In this document: one piece after another, positions 34,001 through 47,044 of the stretch | How positions within the stretch are numbered: the first letter of the stretch is position 1 | How the letters are laid out: every line of letters begins with the position of its first letter | Origin: Macropodus opercularis | Taxonomy: Eukaryota > Chordata > Actinopteri > Anabantiformes > Osphronemidae | Assembly: GCA_030770545.1 (NCBI GenBank) | Contig: CM061091.1 | Location: 9,976,501 to 10,040,500, forward strand | Length of the DNA: 64,000 nucleotides | Reading direction: 5' to 3' | Notes under the pieces: generated by a model | What the model was told of the DNA's origin: nothing | Databases searched by the model: none | The model's input: the letters and a program-made list of their open reading frames with translations, nothing else | Program-made: the position numbers and the translations under genes

Positions 34001-36366
34001 CTATCTCTCTCTCTATTCTCATCTACAGGTATCGTCAGACTCAGAGCTGTGTGTCTCCAGTGTTCAGTTGCAGGTCCAACCATCATGCCTGTGTTCCCAC
34101 ACTGAGCTTGGGTCTGCCTTGACCTTGAAATGAAAACCATAATACTGTGATATTGTGTAAAGACATGAAGGAAACGGTAATAGGAGAAATATTTACACTA
34201 AACTTTCATCAGTTTAATGTGTGTGCAGATGCACTCTGGGTCATTGACTTACTTCATTGTCGGGGTTCAGCAGGATTACCCTTACATTAGTAATTGGGCC
34301 CCAGCTTCTATGGCCCTGCAGAGTCAGGTCTCCAGAATCAGTCTCCACCTCTGCACCTGCTGCCCAAATCTGACACCCACACACTTTCAATAATTTTGGT
34401 GCGTCCCTTAACTTACTGAAATAAGTAAAATAACACTACTGACAACAAAACTACTTACTGTGAGTGTCTGCCCACCAGCCAGGACACATGTTGACGGTAT
34501 GTGAAAGGAGATATCACCAGAGTCTTCGTACAATCGTCTAACAACCCAACCCCCTAGTGGCTGCTCCTGAAAACAGACATGAACGTTAAACTGCTGCATA
34601 TAGTATTAAAATATTAATATTAGTTTTAAACTACTGACCATATGTTTCTTGTTAATTATACAAACAACAAAAAAAAACATCACAGACCCAAAGCAGGAGT
34701 CATAAACCCAAAGCCTTACTGCCTCAGAGTTGTTCTTCAGTTTGACGTATCTTCCATCTATGTCGACTTCTGCCACGCTCACAGCACCATGCTGTGTCGC
34801 ACGACTGGTCATTTTATGGGCAGGAGAGCTTCCCTCATGAGCTCCCTCATGTTTGCGCTTCTTTCCTCTGATTTTCCGGCTGCTGTGCTCCGGCATTCGA
34901 GGTATGGTTGGACACTGGGAGGGGCTGGGTGACAACTGCAATCTGAGAAATAAAAATCTACATTTCCAAAAACTGAGAGCAAATGTGTCAGGTTGGATTC
35001 AGGTGCAGTGACATGTTTGTTTGTTTGTTTTTTTTTTTTAACTTGTAATGCACACCTTTGTTCCTCCACTTCTAGCATCTTCCTGTAGGCATTGATCTCC
35101 ATGTCCAGAGCTAGCTTAACATCCAACAGGTTCTCGTAATCTTCCAGCTGGCTGTACATCCGGCTTCTCATATTCAATATCTCCTCCTCCTTCTGACCAA
35201 GTTTTTGCTGCCAAACTTGACGTTCCTTGTCCAGAGTCCTCTCCAGCTCCTGAAAGCGACTCTCCAGCATCATTTTCTGAAAAGAGGCAAATGTGATCTG
35301 AAACACAAGCCAGCTACTAAGCCTGCAAATGGGGGTCAAACCACTGCAAAGTTAGAGCCCAAGTAAAAACAGTTCATTTAGACTGTTGAGCACAGCAGTG
35401 TTTTCCTACACACCAAGCTGTTTGTACTGGGCATGTACAGTATGCCATTGCACTATAAAGGCAAATGGAAAACCAAGAACACTTTCTAATTAAGTGCATA
35501 TATGATGGGCAAATGAGCAGAAGGAGTGTAGCAAAGTAGCTGACAGTTCACTGAACAGCACTGATGCACAAACTGTGAAATTTCCAATGGACACAAGATT
35601 TCCTTTTTGTCAAGTTAGGTTCAAACCAAATGAATGTGGTATTAAATATACCCACCCAATACCTCAATATATCCGACAGAATAGGGTGATCCCTGGCGCC
35701 AAAGGGAGCATTGAAAACCAGCAATAGCAGAACCATTTACTAGCATCAGTATTGATTAAAGATCCTTGTGGGACACATACAGTACAGGGCGGTCTCTGTG
35801 CGATGATTTTTAAATAAACAAGACTGGAACATTTCAGAAACATTATTGACTGTGGATATTGGAAGCAAGCAATTGACAGACAATTTCTTTCTAGACAAAG
35901 AGCAAGTTGGAGATGGGATGAATAACCATCTGACATGTGATTAAGTCCATGTTTATTTAACATAGGCTGTATGCAGGGAATTTCGAAAAATAGTCAGGGA
36001 CACAGCAATCTATTGAATATAGAGAACAAATCCATTATATTTAATTCAATGTTATTTGGAATAAAACCACATGGACTGGATGTTGCCTTCATGCGAGTTA
36101 TGGTACAGTATGAATTTAATTGGGTAGTAATGGGGGGAAAATGGTGCAGGTAACACCAGTATGGGCAAGTACAAATTACTGAGTAACTAAAGAACTTTAA
36201 AAATTAAATTAACTGTATGTAAGAAGTAGAAATAGTATTAAAATCCTCAAAACATGAATATTGAAGTCCCCACATACAATATAACTATTCTACTGAAAAA
36301 CTAAACTACAAAAGGTGTTTGTCAGAAAATATAACTGTAGAAAGACTGCTACATTTAAGCAAAAGT

Positions 36367-36398
<32 letters not shown>

Positions 36399-39300
36399 GG
36401 TTGTGTTTACATTTGTAGTAGTAGTAGTAGTGACCACCACCACAGTAATACCCAGTAAAAGGCCACGACCACAAACCCTAGCACAGCTGAAACAATAATA
36501 AAAAAATAATAATCTGGAAGGCACTGATCAACAAGCAAGTGTGAATTCCAGGTCTTACCTAGTACTCATTGATAAAATGAAAAGAAAAAAAAAGGGACCA
36601 ATGACACAAATTAATTAATGTAGTTAATGAATACGGAATACAATATAGAATACTCGCCAGAATATAGAATAGAATATTCACCATGCACCTGCTGGGTTGG
36701 ACACTGTACAGTTAGTGAAGATTCAAATACAAGTCATAATTAAAATTTAAGTTAAAACTACCCATAGCACAAGCCAGAGATAAAGGCAGATTTGTCAGTG
36801 TTTTCAATTTGAGGAAACATTGAATTAAATTGGCTTTCATCAGTTAAGATTACTGACAGTCTGGTACATTTTACGCAAAACCATTAGGCGATGTATAGGT
36901 GTAAAAGTAGATATTAATTACAACAGCAGATGTGGGCAGTGGCTCAAGAGCATGGAACCAGGACACCAGGGTGTGTCTTGAAACAATATGAACACAAGAT
37001 AACCCCCTTTTGTTGCAGACTAAACTTATTACCTCTTTCTGATATTGCTGGAGCTGGGCGCTGAGCATCTCCAGCCTGAGTTTGGTGGATTCCAGTTCAT
37101 CTTTGGTTGCAGAGGCAGCAACATTTTTCTCCAACGCAGCTTGGTGGGCATTCTGTAACTGAAGCACATTTCAACATCAGAAACATTGAGGAATAGAAAT
37201 TAAAGGGCAAATTATGGTTTGTGTGTTTATACTTTTGAGCTGAAGGTCCGGTCGATCTCCTCTTTGTACTGCTGCAGCTGAGACTCATGGTCCTGGCGAA
37301 GTTGCTGCATCGCCTCAGCTAATTTACTCTCAAACTCTCTCTGACGTCCTGAGTCCACCTCCACTAGACGGTTCTCGTGTCGGCTTCTGATCTCAAAAAT
37401 CACCTACAAAGTAAGTGCAAGTTATGAGTGTAAGAAATTCTGCCAACTGTTCTTTACATACATTTAGAAGTGGCCTTAATTGGAAATATTTATGGCAAAA
37501 AAAATAAAGTGGCTGCTAGTCTTGGTTCAACCTCAAGGCGCGGGCAAAGTTGTTTACATATGTCCAGTTCACAGAAGTCTGTTACTGGCTGATTTCTGTA
37601 AACATACAAATGTTGCAAACATATATTATATAGTATCTGATGAACTGTAACCTACAATTACACAACTGCTATGCAACGGGAAGAAGATAAAACGGTCATC
37701 ATTGAACTAAGGAGGATATAAGGACGTTTTTTTTTTTTTTATTGTGTTAATGTTGTAACGTAGATCTATTCAAACAATAAGGCTCATTAATTTATTTATA
37801 CTGTGTCCTGTGTCACTTCCGCAGCCATTGTGCCATTTCTGTGAATGAATAGGTATCTAACACGTAGGAAACCTCAGTTGTTGCTTCTTCTGGTGGTACA
37901 GTGGCTTAAGCGCTCAATTTTAACAACACCACTTAAGTGAGTTCAATTCCCACTTATTGCCTTTTATTTAAAAACTGAATTAATAAACTGAATTTTTAAT
38001 CTGGAAACTGTACTATATATGAGGCCCTCATAGAATGAGATTTTCCTCACATAAATATTTCAGTGACCCTTACTTTAATTGGTCATAAAATGTTTATATT
38101 ATAATCTCTAATAGCTAAATAAATGGAAAATAGAAAACTCTATTAAATCATTAATAGAAAAAGAATTGGTGCAGTACTGTGTCGTTGAAGGACTAAGCAT
38201 GACCAGCTATGGGTGTAAACCGATTGCCACCTACAGGTCATTTAGACGCAACATGCCAAGCAAAAATTACACCGAATCGTGCCGGAAATGACAAAGAAAC
38301 GCGGTGGAGCATGACACTTAACGGGTACCACTGTAATTTACCTGATCACTGATGCTCCTCTGGAGTTCCAACTGCTCTTTGAGTGTCTGGACCTTGTTCT
38401 CCATTTCAACCCTTTTCAGGATCTCAGAGCTCAGGTGGTTCTTTGTGTCTGCCAGTACACCCTCCACCTGGTAAAAAACAAACAAATCACATGGCTGCAT
38501 AATAAAGTATTTGCCACAGGCAAGGGTCCCTACAGTACAACAATAAGTTTAGCAAGTGCATATCAACCATTTATAATGAGCTGAAGTTGACATGTTGAGC
38601 TTACTTCAGCATGAAGACTGGAAGGTGGTAGAAAGCCACCTGGCCCTGTTCTGTGTGGCTATGTGAAAGAAGTCTCATGCCATGTTAATGGCTCTACATG
38701 TTAATGAATTACAATCCGGTTGATCGGTAAAAATAGATCTATTGTCAGATAAAGGTTCAAGTGAAGTAAGACACATCTTTGTTTTATGCATACATAATCA
38801 CAGTTTTTGTGGAAATTGTGTTTCAAGGTCATTTAGCACGAGTATGGTATTGATTGACGGTAGCTCTCAAACTCTACCCCTGAAACCCTGCTAGTTATCA
38901 GAAACATTTTTTGATTTTACATTCTTCTATGTTCTATATTTTATTTATATGCAACTGCCTCCTATTAGCCCTGTAAATCAGTTCATATAAAATTAAATAC
39001 ATACATTTTCCAGCTGGGCCTGTAAATCAGTGAAGTCTTCTTGGAGTCGCCTGTTGTCAGACAGCAACTTGGTAAACTCAGCATCTTTACAGCTCATAGC
39101 CGCCTCAACCTTCCTCAGCTGTGCAAATGCATTAGCCAGATCGTTCTCCTTCTTCTGATTCCTGAACAGAGAAAAATTATTTGCAGCAAAATGCATCTGC
39201 CTTGGGGTGAGGGGATAGGAGAAAGGGAGACGGAGAAGGAAAGTACCAGGCGAGAATTTGCACATGCAGTTCAATAGTGGCATGTACAGTGAGCAGATAC

Positions 39301-40130
39301 AGGAGGAATGGTGAGGAAAATGGGAATTTGGTGTATAGAGGACGTGCCCCAGCAGTCAGAGTCTATTGCTTATCTAAGAGATGGTTCAGAGTGACCCAGG
39401 CCATCTCATACTTTTCTTTTTACCACATTGGTTCTGCTGGAGTTCCTTCCTCTGCTTTAAATGTTGCCATTTAAACTTATAAAATAAATATCTAAATTAC
39501 AAATGATCGATTATTTGTTCAATTAAAAAAAGCTTGCTTAAGTGGAATTTGGCTTTATTGTTAAATGGTTGTGTAACGTCTTTAACCTTACTTTGTAGTT
39601 TGATGTGCATATAAATAAACCTGAATTGAACGCAAAAACAAATATTACAAAATACCAACTGTTAACCTGGAAATTTGCCATTCACACGTTCATAACTTGG
39701 TGACACGTGTGATCTTATCCTCATGCTGACGCCGCTACCTGGTCTGAAGTGTCTTGAATTCTTCGCACAGATTTCCATATGCGATTTGCAGACGGGCCCG
39801 CTCTCCGGCCAGCCCGTCTAGGGACTGTCTGACGTCGGCCAACTCCTCCTCGTACAGCCGTCGGACGTTCCCCATCTCCCGGCTTTTCGATTCCTCTTTT
39901 TCCTCCAACTGGATCAGCATGGAGGACCTCTCGCTTTCCAGATCCTGAACTCGCTGAATGTAGTTGGCCAGTCGGTCGTTGAGGTTGCGGAGCTCATCTT
40001 TCTCGTGAATGCGGGACAGGCAGGTCGGGCTGGTGCTGGATGTTGGCAGACCGGTGGCTCCGCTGCGGCGGGTGGTAGACCGGCTGGAGCGGCCACTGAA
40101 GGCGGAGGGAGTGGAGGTGGCAGAGGCCAT
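31058..40130 (-). CDS. lmnl3: Nuclear lamin, probably lamin LIII; complete, 11 coding exons
   Basis: Lamins are intermediate-filament proteins forming the meshwork under the inner nuclear membrane. Coding exons, in transcript order: 40130-39739, 39161-39005, 38467-38342, 37403-37233, 37158-37033, 35276-35056, 34942-34720, 34566-34459, 34369-34253, 32229-32119, 31093-31058; total 1,788 nt, 595 residues. All junctions have GT/AG and keep frame, and the internal lengths 157/126/171/126/221/223/108 match the pattern I know from other vertebrate lamins. Head: SPTCLSRIHEKDELRNLNDR (mitotic kinase-type SPT site, helix start). Rod end: EINAYRKMLEVEEQRLQLSP. Nuclear localisation: RGKKRKH. Ig-fold: LTIWAAGAE, SWGPITN. 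C-terminus CAVM is a CaaX farnesylation box. LIII is inferred because the neighbours MTHFS/FAH differ from those of LMNA, LMNB1 and LMNB2; lamin B types are the alternative. Confidence 0.93.
32275..34122 (+). mobile_element. L2-like LINE copy in a lamin intron (antisense)
   Basis: This degraded plus-strand L2 copy fills most of the intron between lamin exons 32119-32229 and 34253-34369. Readable pieces include LNPRELVNYRPISNLPFVSK (about 32870), QSSIRTKISFGVPQGSVLGP (about 33165), CYTDDTQLYLS in the catalytic loop (Asp pair kept, the usual Ala replaced by Thr, about 33290) and the C-terminal and 3' untranslated wording up to about 34122. There are many stops and deletions. It is oriented opposite to the lamin gene. 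Confidence 0.88.
36367..36391. repeat. (TA)n dinucleotide repeat in a lamin intron
   Basis: About 12 TA units lie in the intron between lamin exons 35056-35276 and 37033-37158. A likely polymorphic marker with no other function seen. Confidence 0.9.
39175..39420. repeat. L2-like LINE 3' fragments in lamin intron 1
   Basis: 'catctgccttggggtgagggg' and 'ctaagagatggttcagagtgac' match the L2 3' untranslated region at about 9045-9070 and 9160-9185. The intervening sequence is shuffled or decayed. It lies between lamin exon 2 (39005-39161) and exon 1 (39739-40130). Open frames here are not genes. Confidence 0.65.
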
Positions 40131-40655
40131 GATTGCGACAGGTCAAGTCCTAGACACGGTTAACACGATATTCAGGCAGTTCGGTCGGTTCTGCGAGACA
40201 AATACAAAACTACGGACCGAAGAATCTTTCGCCTATACGAACTACGACAAGCAACGTATGCAGTAATATTTAAAATGAACAGAACACAACCGCTGAGCCG
40301 CTCTTACGCAAAGACTCGATCATCTCTTTATGGAAAACTAGACCTGACCCTGGGCATCTGTTAGATGGACGCTTTAGTTATATTTACGTTCACAGCTGAA
40401 ATGAATTAAATTTGACGAGTTGACGCATTGAGAAGCGAGGAGCGCCTCTAGTGTCTACGTCATGCATTACATTTTCGGGTACGATTTTCAAAATAAAACA
40501 GCATTGACCTTTTTCTCAAATTATCCACCGTGTGCAACACATACAGTGCATACATGCCTATTACTGTCATTAACTGTTATCTGACTGTCTTGAGGATGTG
40601 TACCATATGATCATGTAAGACAATAAATAATTTAATAAGTCATTAAATGTAGGAG
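40131..40655. promoter_or_regulatory. Lamin 5' flank
   Basis: The 5' untranslated region and promoter of the minus-strand lamin must lie here. The sequence next to the start codon is relatively GC-rich and contains several CG dinucleotides (40131-40330), fitting a CpG-rich housekeeping-type promoter. I see no clear TATA box and cannot place the transcription start. Confidence 0.4.
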
Positions 40656-40659
40656 AGTA

Positions 40660-40790
40660 TTGCTCACCCACTCTCACCCACTTTCTTTGTGAGGATCACA
40701 GGCGTGCTGCAGCATATCTCAGATATCATTTGAGTGAGAGGGGAGATACACCCTGGAAAGGTCACCAATCCATGACAGGGGGGGGGGATT
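40660..40790. repeat. Dispersed fish repeat, copy 3 (partial)
   Basis: 'atcacaggcgtgctgcagca' and 'acaccctggaaaggtcacc' correspond to the left half of the repeat at 922-1140. It ends in a run of about nine G's near 40780. Confidence 0.55.
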
Positions 40791-41779
40791 ACTAGCCACA
40801 CAATTACCAGTATAAGTAACAACTACTGAGATTGCTAGTGTATGTTATAAGTAGAAAATTACTTCATTATGTGAAAACTGCTGTTTAACCTTGCTATTTA
40901 ATCTTCAGACATGGTTAAGCTGCATGGACTCATTACTCAAAAGTGCAAGCAATCACCTAAAACAAAAGCAGTTAATTAAAAGCAGCATAAATTTGACATA
41001 TAGCCTTAATCAGCGTTGTAACTGTATTTGGTAATATGTAATATGCTACACGTATGCAAGCAGAGTAATTAATTAAATTGAACAAATAATGCCTGATATT
41101 AGAAACAGTGAACATGAACTATTATAGAACACAATGTGCTTCATACTGAACGTTTTTTGTTATCTTACTTTGAAGGCAAAACATCACAACTTCCGTTTTA
41201 TTTCAGTGAAACTTAGTTCGTAAAGATGACCTGTTAAAAATTGGGATATGATGTTATTTATCACAAGGCTACATTTGAATCAAAAGTTTGTTTTCTCTGT
41301 TTTTTAAATGAAATATTTATCCAAATATATTCAGTATAACAATTGACATGGTCAGTTCAGGTCAGCAACAACAAAGCTTCGATGAAAAAACTTTTTTTAA
41401 TTTTCGTATTATTTTCACTGGTAAGTTGTGTTGGAGTTGTTCTTCATGTCATAATAAAGGTCAGTAGAGTGGTGGTGTGTGAATGTCTTGGTAAAGCATT
41501 TTGGACTGAAGCTTTGTTTGGCTCAATACAGGGAATAATCAGGTTGTTTGTAATGCTCTCAGGTAAATGATTAAAAGGTAAATGATTCTAAAATATTTTA
41601 CAAATGTTGTAGCTTGTAATGATGGTGGTTGTCTATACATAATAATTGTGGGAAATTAGAGATTAGGTTGGTTCATGTCCTGCTGGGCCTTTTGGCTGTT
41701 GGTTGTTCGTGGGGGGTCATCAGACATTTATTTATTGTTCAGGCATATCAAAGAACTCAGCATTTGTCATGTAGGGGTT

Positions 41780-42200
41780 TAGTGAACAGGGTATAAATAC
41801 AGGTTTGGTGTAGACACTAAGGAGAGGACTACTGAGGTAACTGCTCTTCTCCATGTCGACATGTAAATTAAACAGAGACAATTCATCACATTTCCAGGTA
41901 TTGATTCCTTCAATTCTTTTGAGAATGAGCAACTTTAAAATTAATGTAGAAGATTTTTCCACGACATTATACAGATTTATTGGTTTGTGATATTCTATAT
42001 TAAGAACCTCTGCCAAACAAATTGAGATTTTAAATAAATATACTGTAGTACTTTAACAACAGTAGATATAAATACAGGTTTGATAAAGAAACTAGTCAGA
42101 AGACTGCTAAAGTGTAAAACTTTAAAACAGAGACGATTCATCATACTTTCAGGTTTTGATTCCTTCAACTCTTTTGAGAATGAGCAACTCTCAAATACGA
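41780..42200. repeat. Diverged local duplication
   Basis: Two related segments lie about 255 bases apart: 41785-41945 and 42050-42200. Both contain 'ataaatacaggtttg' and 'ttgattccttcaa(t/c)tcttttgagaatgagcaac' in the same order. The copies differ at many positions, so the duplication is old. No coding sequence was seen. Confidence 0.75.
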
Positions 42201-42284
42201 TTAACCCCCTTCTCCCCACCTGCACATAAATTATGAACTATGAAAACATAGCCTTGTTGTCCTTTGACCTTCCCACCACAAGGG

Positions 42285-42500
42285 GGCAGGTTTGAGTGTA
42301 TTCCACGTGTCATGCCCTGTTTGTCTGTGTCGTCAGTTGTTTATAATTTCCCTCTTGTTAGCCTGTGCTGTCCTATACTTACCCCTTCTGTGTGATTGTG
42401 ACTAGTGTGTCTTCCCATGTCCTGCAATTACCCTGCACGACTTCCTATTCCCCGACCCCTAGTTGGCTTCATTTACATGTACAGTAAGTTCCTGCCCTGG
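42285..42500 (+). repeat. Possible LTR-derived fragment
   Basis: After 'accacaagggggcagg' the plus strand is pyrimidine-rich text ('gtcatgccctgtttgtctgtg', 'tcctgcaattaccctgcacg') like the promoter half of fish LTRs. No ends, target duplication or coding sequence could be defined. Confidence 0.3.
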
Positions 42501-44769
42501 AATATCTGCAATGATGACATCATCCTAGTGGTGAACGCATGTGGGTCCTAAAGTCTGTCAAAGTGTAACAAGCCTTAGCTATAGAATCCCATCAACCTTT
42601 ATTACCCTTGTAATCAGAAATCCATTACTATTTCAGTGTCAACTGTAGACAATGCAAGTCTGAATGACGACACAATAATTTGTTGAACATAATTATATAA
42701 TATCTGAATTGATAAAGGCACCCAGGTTCCTGGGTAACATTTGGCTCAGGCTTGGCCCAGATGTTAAGTATGGAGATGTATGGAAATTATTTCATACTCT
42801 TTCCCTCAACTCCATAGCACACATCTTCCTTAATGGTGCTCACTGACACTTTGGTCCGAATTCCCTCACCCACTCCTTAGTGTAGGCCCATAGCTTGGAA
42901 CTGGTCTAGAAAGAGGCGATAAACTGGTTGTAACTGTAGTGGCTACCGAGATATTAACGCTGTAAAAATTCAGTCATACACAGGACGGAGCCTGGCTGGG
43001 AGATGCCGGCTGTGTCTCCCAGCCCGGCACAGCACACTCTCCCCTCTCAGTCTAGGGAGTGGGTTTTTAAACCCTGAACTTGCGTCAGTCGCAAAAGAGT
43101 GATTGTCCAAATTTGGTCTTCGATCCATGATATTGTAGATTAATGACTGTTTATCTGAAAGTCTCTGCATGTCAGGTCACTCCGACCTGGTGTGTTCCTG
43201 GAGCGGCCAGGCACGCCAAGAACTTTCATAATACAAACTTTCCAGAAATGGGAGAGATCAGCCTCTTTGTCCTGCCAACACAAAAGTTCACATCCTGGAC
43301 ACAGAAACTCTATAAACTCATGGCCTCAATGTCCTACCTCAGCCTGCTTTTACCTATAAGTACATACATATCGACTACAAATTCCATCCTACACATTCTG
43401 ACCATTTAATTCATCCAGAGTATACACATTTTCCACTATACAACTTTATTATTGGATCTGCTATGACTGTGCAAAGATTTAAGGTACCAATAAGACTGCT
43501 AGTTTCTGCCATGTATAGCATATGAAAAGAAATAACAAACCGTTCCAGTTTGATGCCTTGTGAATTTTGTATGTACATCAAAGATGATAACTGAGACTAT
43601 AACCAAATTTTACTTTGAGTGGGAGGAGGACAACGAACAACCAGTGTCTTTAAAGCCTATTTCAATTCAGAATACATGAATAAATGAAAAAGACTGACAT
43701 AATAATCAGGCTATACAACATGTAAGAGATCATCTCTTGCAGGTGAGTCTCTTGCCAAGAGGACTCTTGATTTCCTTGCTGAGTCACTGGCGTCTACACT
43801 GAAAAAATATATATTTTAGATCAACCTAAAAATCACTTTTCTTTTGTTACAGCTAATTGTATTTCCTTTTCCTCAAAAATACTTTCACTAAAATCATTAC
43901 TTTGATTAAATCCAGACAAATCAAAAACAAAATTTTTTCCACTTTGTGACAACACATTATTTTACTTTAGAAAAGAAATTACCATCATATCTTACATTGT
44001 AAAAAGTTAAATTCCATCCAAATACATTTAATGAAATGTTTCAGAGGAGCCCCACGAGCCAAGACAAAGTAAAAACAAGAATTACATAAGACATAATCAA
44101 GGTGCACGTTAACAGTAATGTAAACACAGTAGCTTTTGTGCAAACCTCTGGCAATAAAAACAAGTGTACTCAAATTCGAGTCTTAATGAGTGATAGTAGC
44201 AGCCTTCAAGGTAGGCAAGGGAAGGTTTTAAGTGCTCTGTGCATTGCCATGAGTATGTGCATGTGTCAGCAGTGGTTTGGTAGTTTGTGTGTCTGCAATG
44301 GTTTGATACTATACATATTCCCCGCTCTAACCATTCCTCTCTGGTTTCCAGAGAGACCTGGTCTAGCGACTTGATCCTGACCAAAACCTGATTAACACAA
44401 TTTTTGCACTGTACCTACAAAAGTGTTATATGAAAAAATAATCATAAAATATTAAATATAGTTATTCAAAATGTATTTCCCATATGAAGGAGTATGTTGA
44501 CTTTCACCTCTAGCCCAAATCTTAATTTTAAACAACAACAACAAGTATTATTTCACCTATCTATGATTCAGAATTCACAAATTTTGGCTATTAGCTAAAC
44601 ATTGATATTTATCAATGAGAATTACTCGAGATTGGGTAGCTACAATACCTTGACTAAATTATAGAGCACCACCCTGTTTCTAGGGACATATAACTATATA
44701 TAATTTCAGAAATAGCTACTAAATTGCCTATTTTGTGCATTTGTGAAATGTGATAATAATGCAAGACTG
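42501..44769. other. Intergenic DNA, nothing recognised
   Basis: Only short open frames with no recognised domain. 'ggctgtgtctcccagcccgg' near 43008 is a local GC-rich patch without a clear identity. Confidence 0.5.
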
Positions 44770-45500
44770 AATGTGGTTGCCTGCTTTAATCTTCAGTTTG
44801 GATCATATCTATCACAAGAACATTACTGGCATTGTTTGCATTAAGATGCAGCAGCTGTAACCATCACTGAGGCTGGAAACAGTGCCAAAATGCTTAGAAT
44901 CACACTACTTTGGTAAAAGTGATTTAAATGCATTTTAAAGGCATTTGCCTGCTTCAGGCATCTATTTGGATCATATCTAATGCAACAACCTCACTGGCTT
45001 TGCTTGCATTAAGATGCAGCAGCTAACGCCATCATTCTCACTGGAAACGGTGCCAAAATGCTTAGAATCACCTATTTGTGCATTTCAGACCAAAAGAATG
45101 CTATTTTGGGAAAAGCTATTTAAATGCATTTTAAAGGTGTTTGCCTGCTTTAATCTTCTATTTAGATTGCATCTAACACAAAAACATCACTGCTAATTCT
45201 TCCAATTAGATGCAGCAGCTAAAACTATCACTTTGGCTGGAAACAGCGTCAAAACGCCTAGAATCGTCTATTCTGTGTATTTAAGACCAAAAGAACACTA
45301 CTTTGGTGATACAAATGCATTTTAAAGGTTTTTACCTGCTTCAGAAATCTATTTGGATCATATCTAACTCTCACTGGAAACACTGAGATGCTTAGAATCG
45401 CCTATTCTGTGCATTTGAGACCAAAATAACACTACTTTGGGAAAAGTGATACAAATGCATTTTGAATGTGAATGGCTGCTTTAGACTTGCATTTGGATTA
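44770..45500. repeat. Degenerate tandem array, about five units of 140-200 bp
   Basis: Successive units each start with 'gcctgcttta'- or 'gcctgcttca'-type wording (about 44777, 44945, 45141, 45333, 45473). They contain 'ttggatcatatcta', 'aagatgcagcagct', 'ctggaaacagtgccaaaatgc', 'tagaatc' and 'aaatgcattttaaagg' in the same order. Unit lengths vary through indels; the fourth and fifth are shortened. The copies differ by many substitutions, so the array is old. No open frame runs through it. Confidence 0.85.
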
Positions 45501-45549
45501 TATCTGAATGGAAAACAGCAGTAATAATAAAGATAAGAATAACAATACT

Positions 45550-46690
45550 GTGAATGCTGTTAACAGTGACAAGGAGTCTGTAGTGACTTCCTTGATATAG
45601 AAAAAGAGTATGATATGTTGTGGAAAGAAGGACTGATAATTAAAGTATACCAGATCGGAATATGAGGGAGAATATACAGATGGATCAAAGATTATCTATC
45701 GAACAGGACAATAATAGTGAAACTAGGGAAAGACTTCAGTGACGGATGCTCAGTGGATAATGGGTAGCGTTATAACCCCAGGGTAGCGTCATTAACCCGG
45801 TACTGTTCTCAATTATGATAAATGATATCTTTAGTAACATAGATAACATAGATAAGCAATGAAGTGGGGATTTAGTGGGGGAAACCAAAATCATTCACAG
45901 TACAAAGAAAAAAAACAATCAGATTAAACTCAAGTTATATGGTGAAAACGTACAAGTTAATAGTTTTAAATACGTTGGGCTCTGGTTCGACAAAAGTCTA
46001 ACATGGGGGGAGCACATAAAGAAAGAAAAGTAAGAAAGTTATGAATATAATAAGATATTTGAGGGGAAAAATGGGGAGCAGATAGGAATATTCTAAAAAA
46101 TAATCTACATTGGTTTAATATGATCAGTAATGGACTATGGCTGCATCATATACAGGTCAGTGGCTAAAACATTACTAAAGAAAGATACAATCCAACACCA
46201 GGTACTAAGGTTATGCTGAGGAGCTGTTAAAACTACACCAGTGTCAGTATTACAGGTGAAGATGAATGAAATGCCATTGAAGAGAAGACAAGAACTAGCT
46301 GTCACTTTTATCAGCATTACACTGGGTAGAGGAAACCAAACCACAAAAGGCGTTAATAGGCTCAGACTCAAGTACAGGAAGGTGTGATTGTGGCACAGAG
46401 GAAACTGTGGAGCATATAATAATAAGTTGTCTTTTATATGATCAACAAAGAGACAGGCTGGTGAAGAAAACAAGACTGGATGTGAAAGTTTTACTGGGTA
46501 TGAAAATAGGGAATATCAGAGATTTATTTAAGGTTGAACAGGAGAATATAAGATTGTATAGGGGTTATTTTTCTATCTGGCTGCATAGCATACCAATCCA
46601 CACTCCGATCTAGTAGATGGCGGTAATGCACGACTACGGTTTGCCAACCGCCAATAAAACGCAAAAATGAGGAAGAAGAAAAAAAAACAC
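45550..46690 (+). pseudogene. Degenerate non-LTR retrotransposon (different clade from L2)
   Basis: The plus strand reads EYDMLWKEGLIIKVYQIGI, then a stop, then RWIKDYLSNRTIIVKLGKDF, IMINDIFSN, KYVGLWFDKSLTWGEHIKK and IISCLLYDQQRDRLVKK. This order is the reverse transcriptase and C-terminal region of a LINE resembling the Nimb/I or R1 groups of fish genomes. The upstream endonuclease is absent, and stops and deletions are frequent. It ends with 'agtagatggcggtaatgcac', 'ttgccaaccgcc', 'aataaaacg' and an AAG-rich tail. Confidence 0.75.
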
Positions 46691-46930
46691 AGTCATGTAC
46701 AGTAGATGGCGGTGTGGATGTTTTTGCGATCGTCAATACAGCAAACGAAAAATATTTCATAAGAGAAAAGAAAACGGTACAGTTTGAATAGGTTTCTTTC
46801 TTTTCTTTTCTTTTTTTATTGAGAAAGAGCATAGCGGTCCACACTCTAATCCAGTAGATGGCGGTAATTCGCTAGGAAATTGTTTGCCAACCGCAAAAAA
46901 GAAGAAGAAGAAGAAGAAGAAGAAAGACGA
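46600..46930 (+). repeat. Three copies of the LINE 3' end module ahead of MTHFS
   Basis: 'agtagatggcggta' or a close variant occurs at about 46613, 46701 and 46853. The first and third copies are followed by 'gtttgccaaccgc' and a GAA/GAAGAA tail (46905-46925 is nearly pure GAA). The third also keeps 'cggtccacactctaatcc', matching 'caatccacactccgatct' of the first. These look like successive LINE 3' ends, the last one only about 115 bases from the MTHFS start codon. Confidence 0.7.
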
Positions 46931-47044
46931 AGGCATGCGAAGTTGGAGTGTTTCTTCACGTTGGTGCGAAGTTCATAGCAGGTCGGATGTAACATTTGAG
47001 GAGGCCATAGTCACTCAGCTTGGTGTAAAGTTACTATCGGTACA

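Noticed and set aside
34606..35339. Lamin exon frames taken as separate short proteins
   Set aside because: The open frames run into introns; splice sites and phase show they are exons of one lamin gene.
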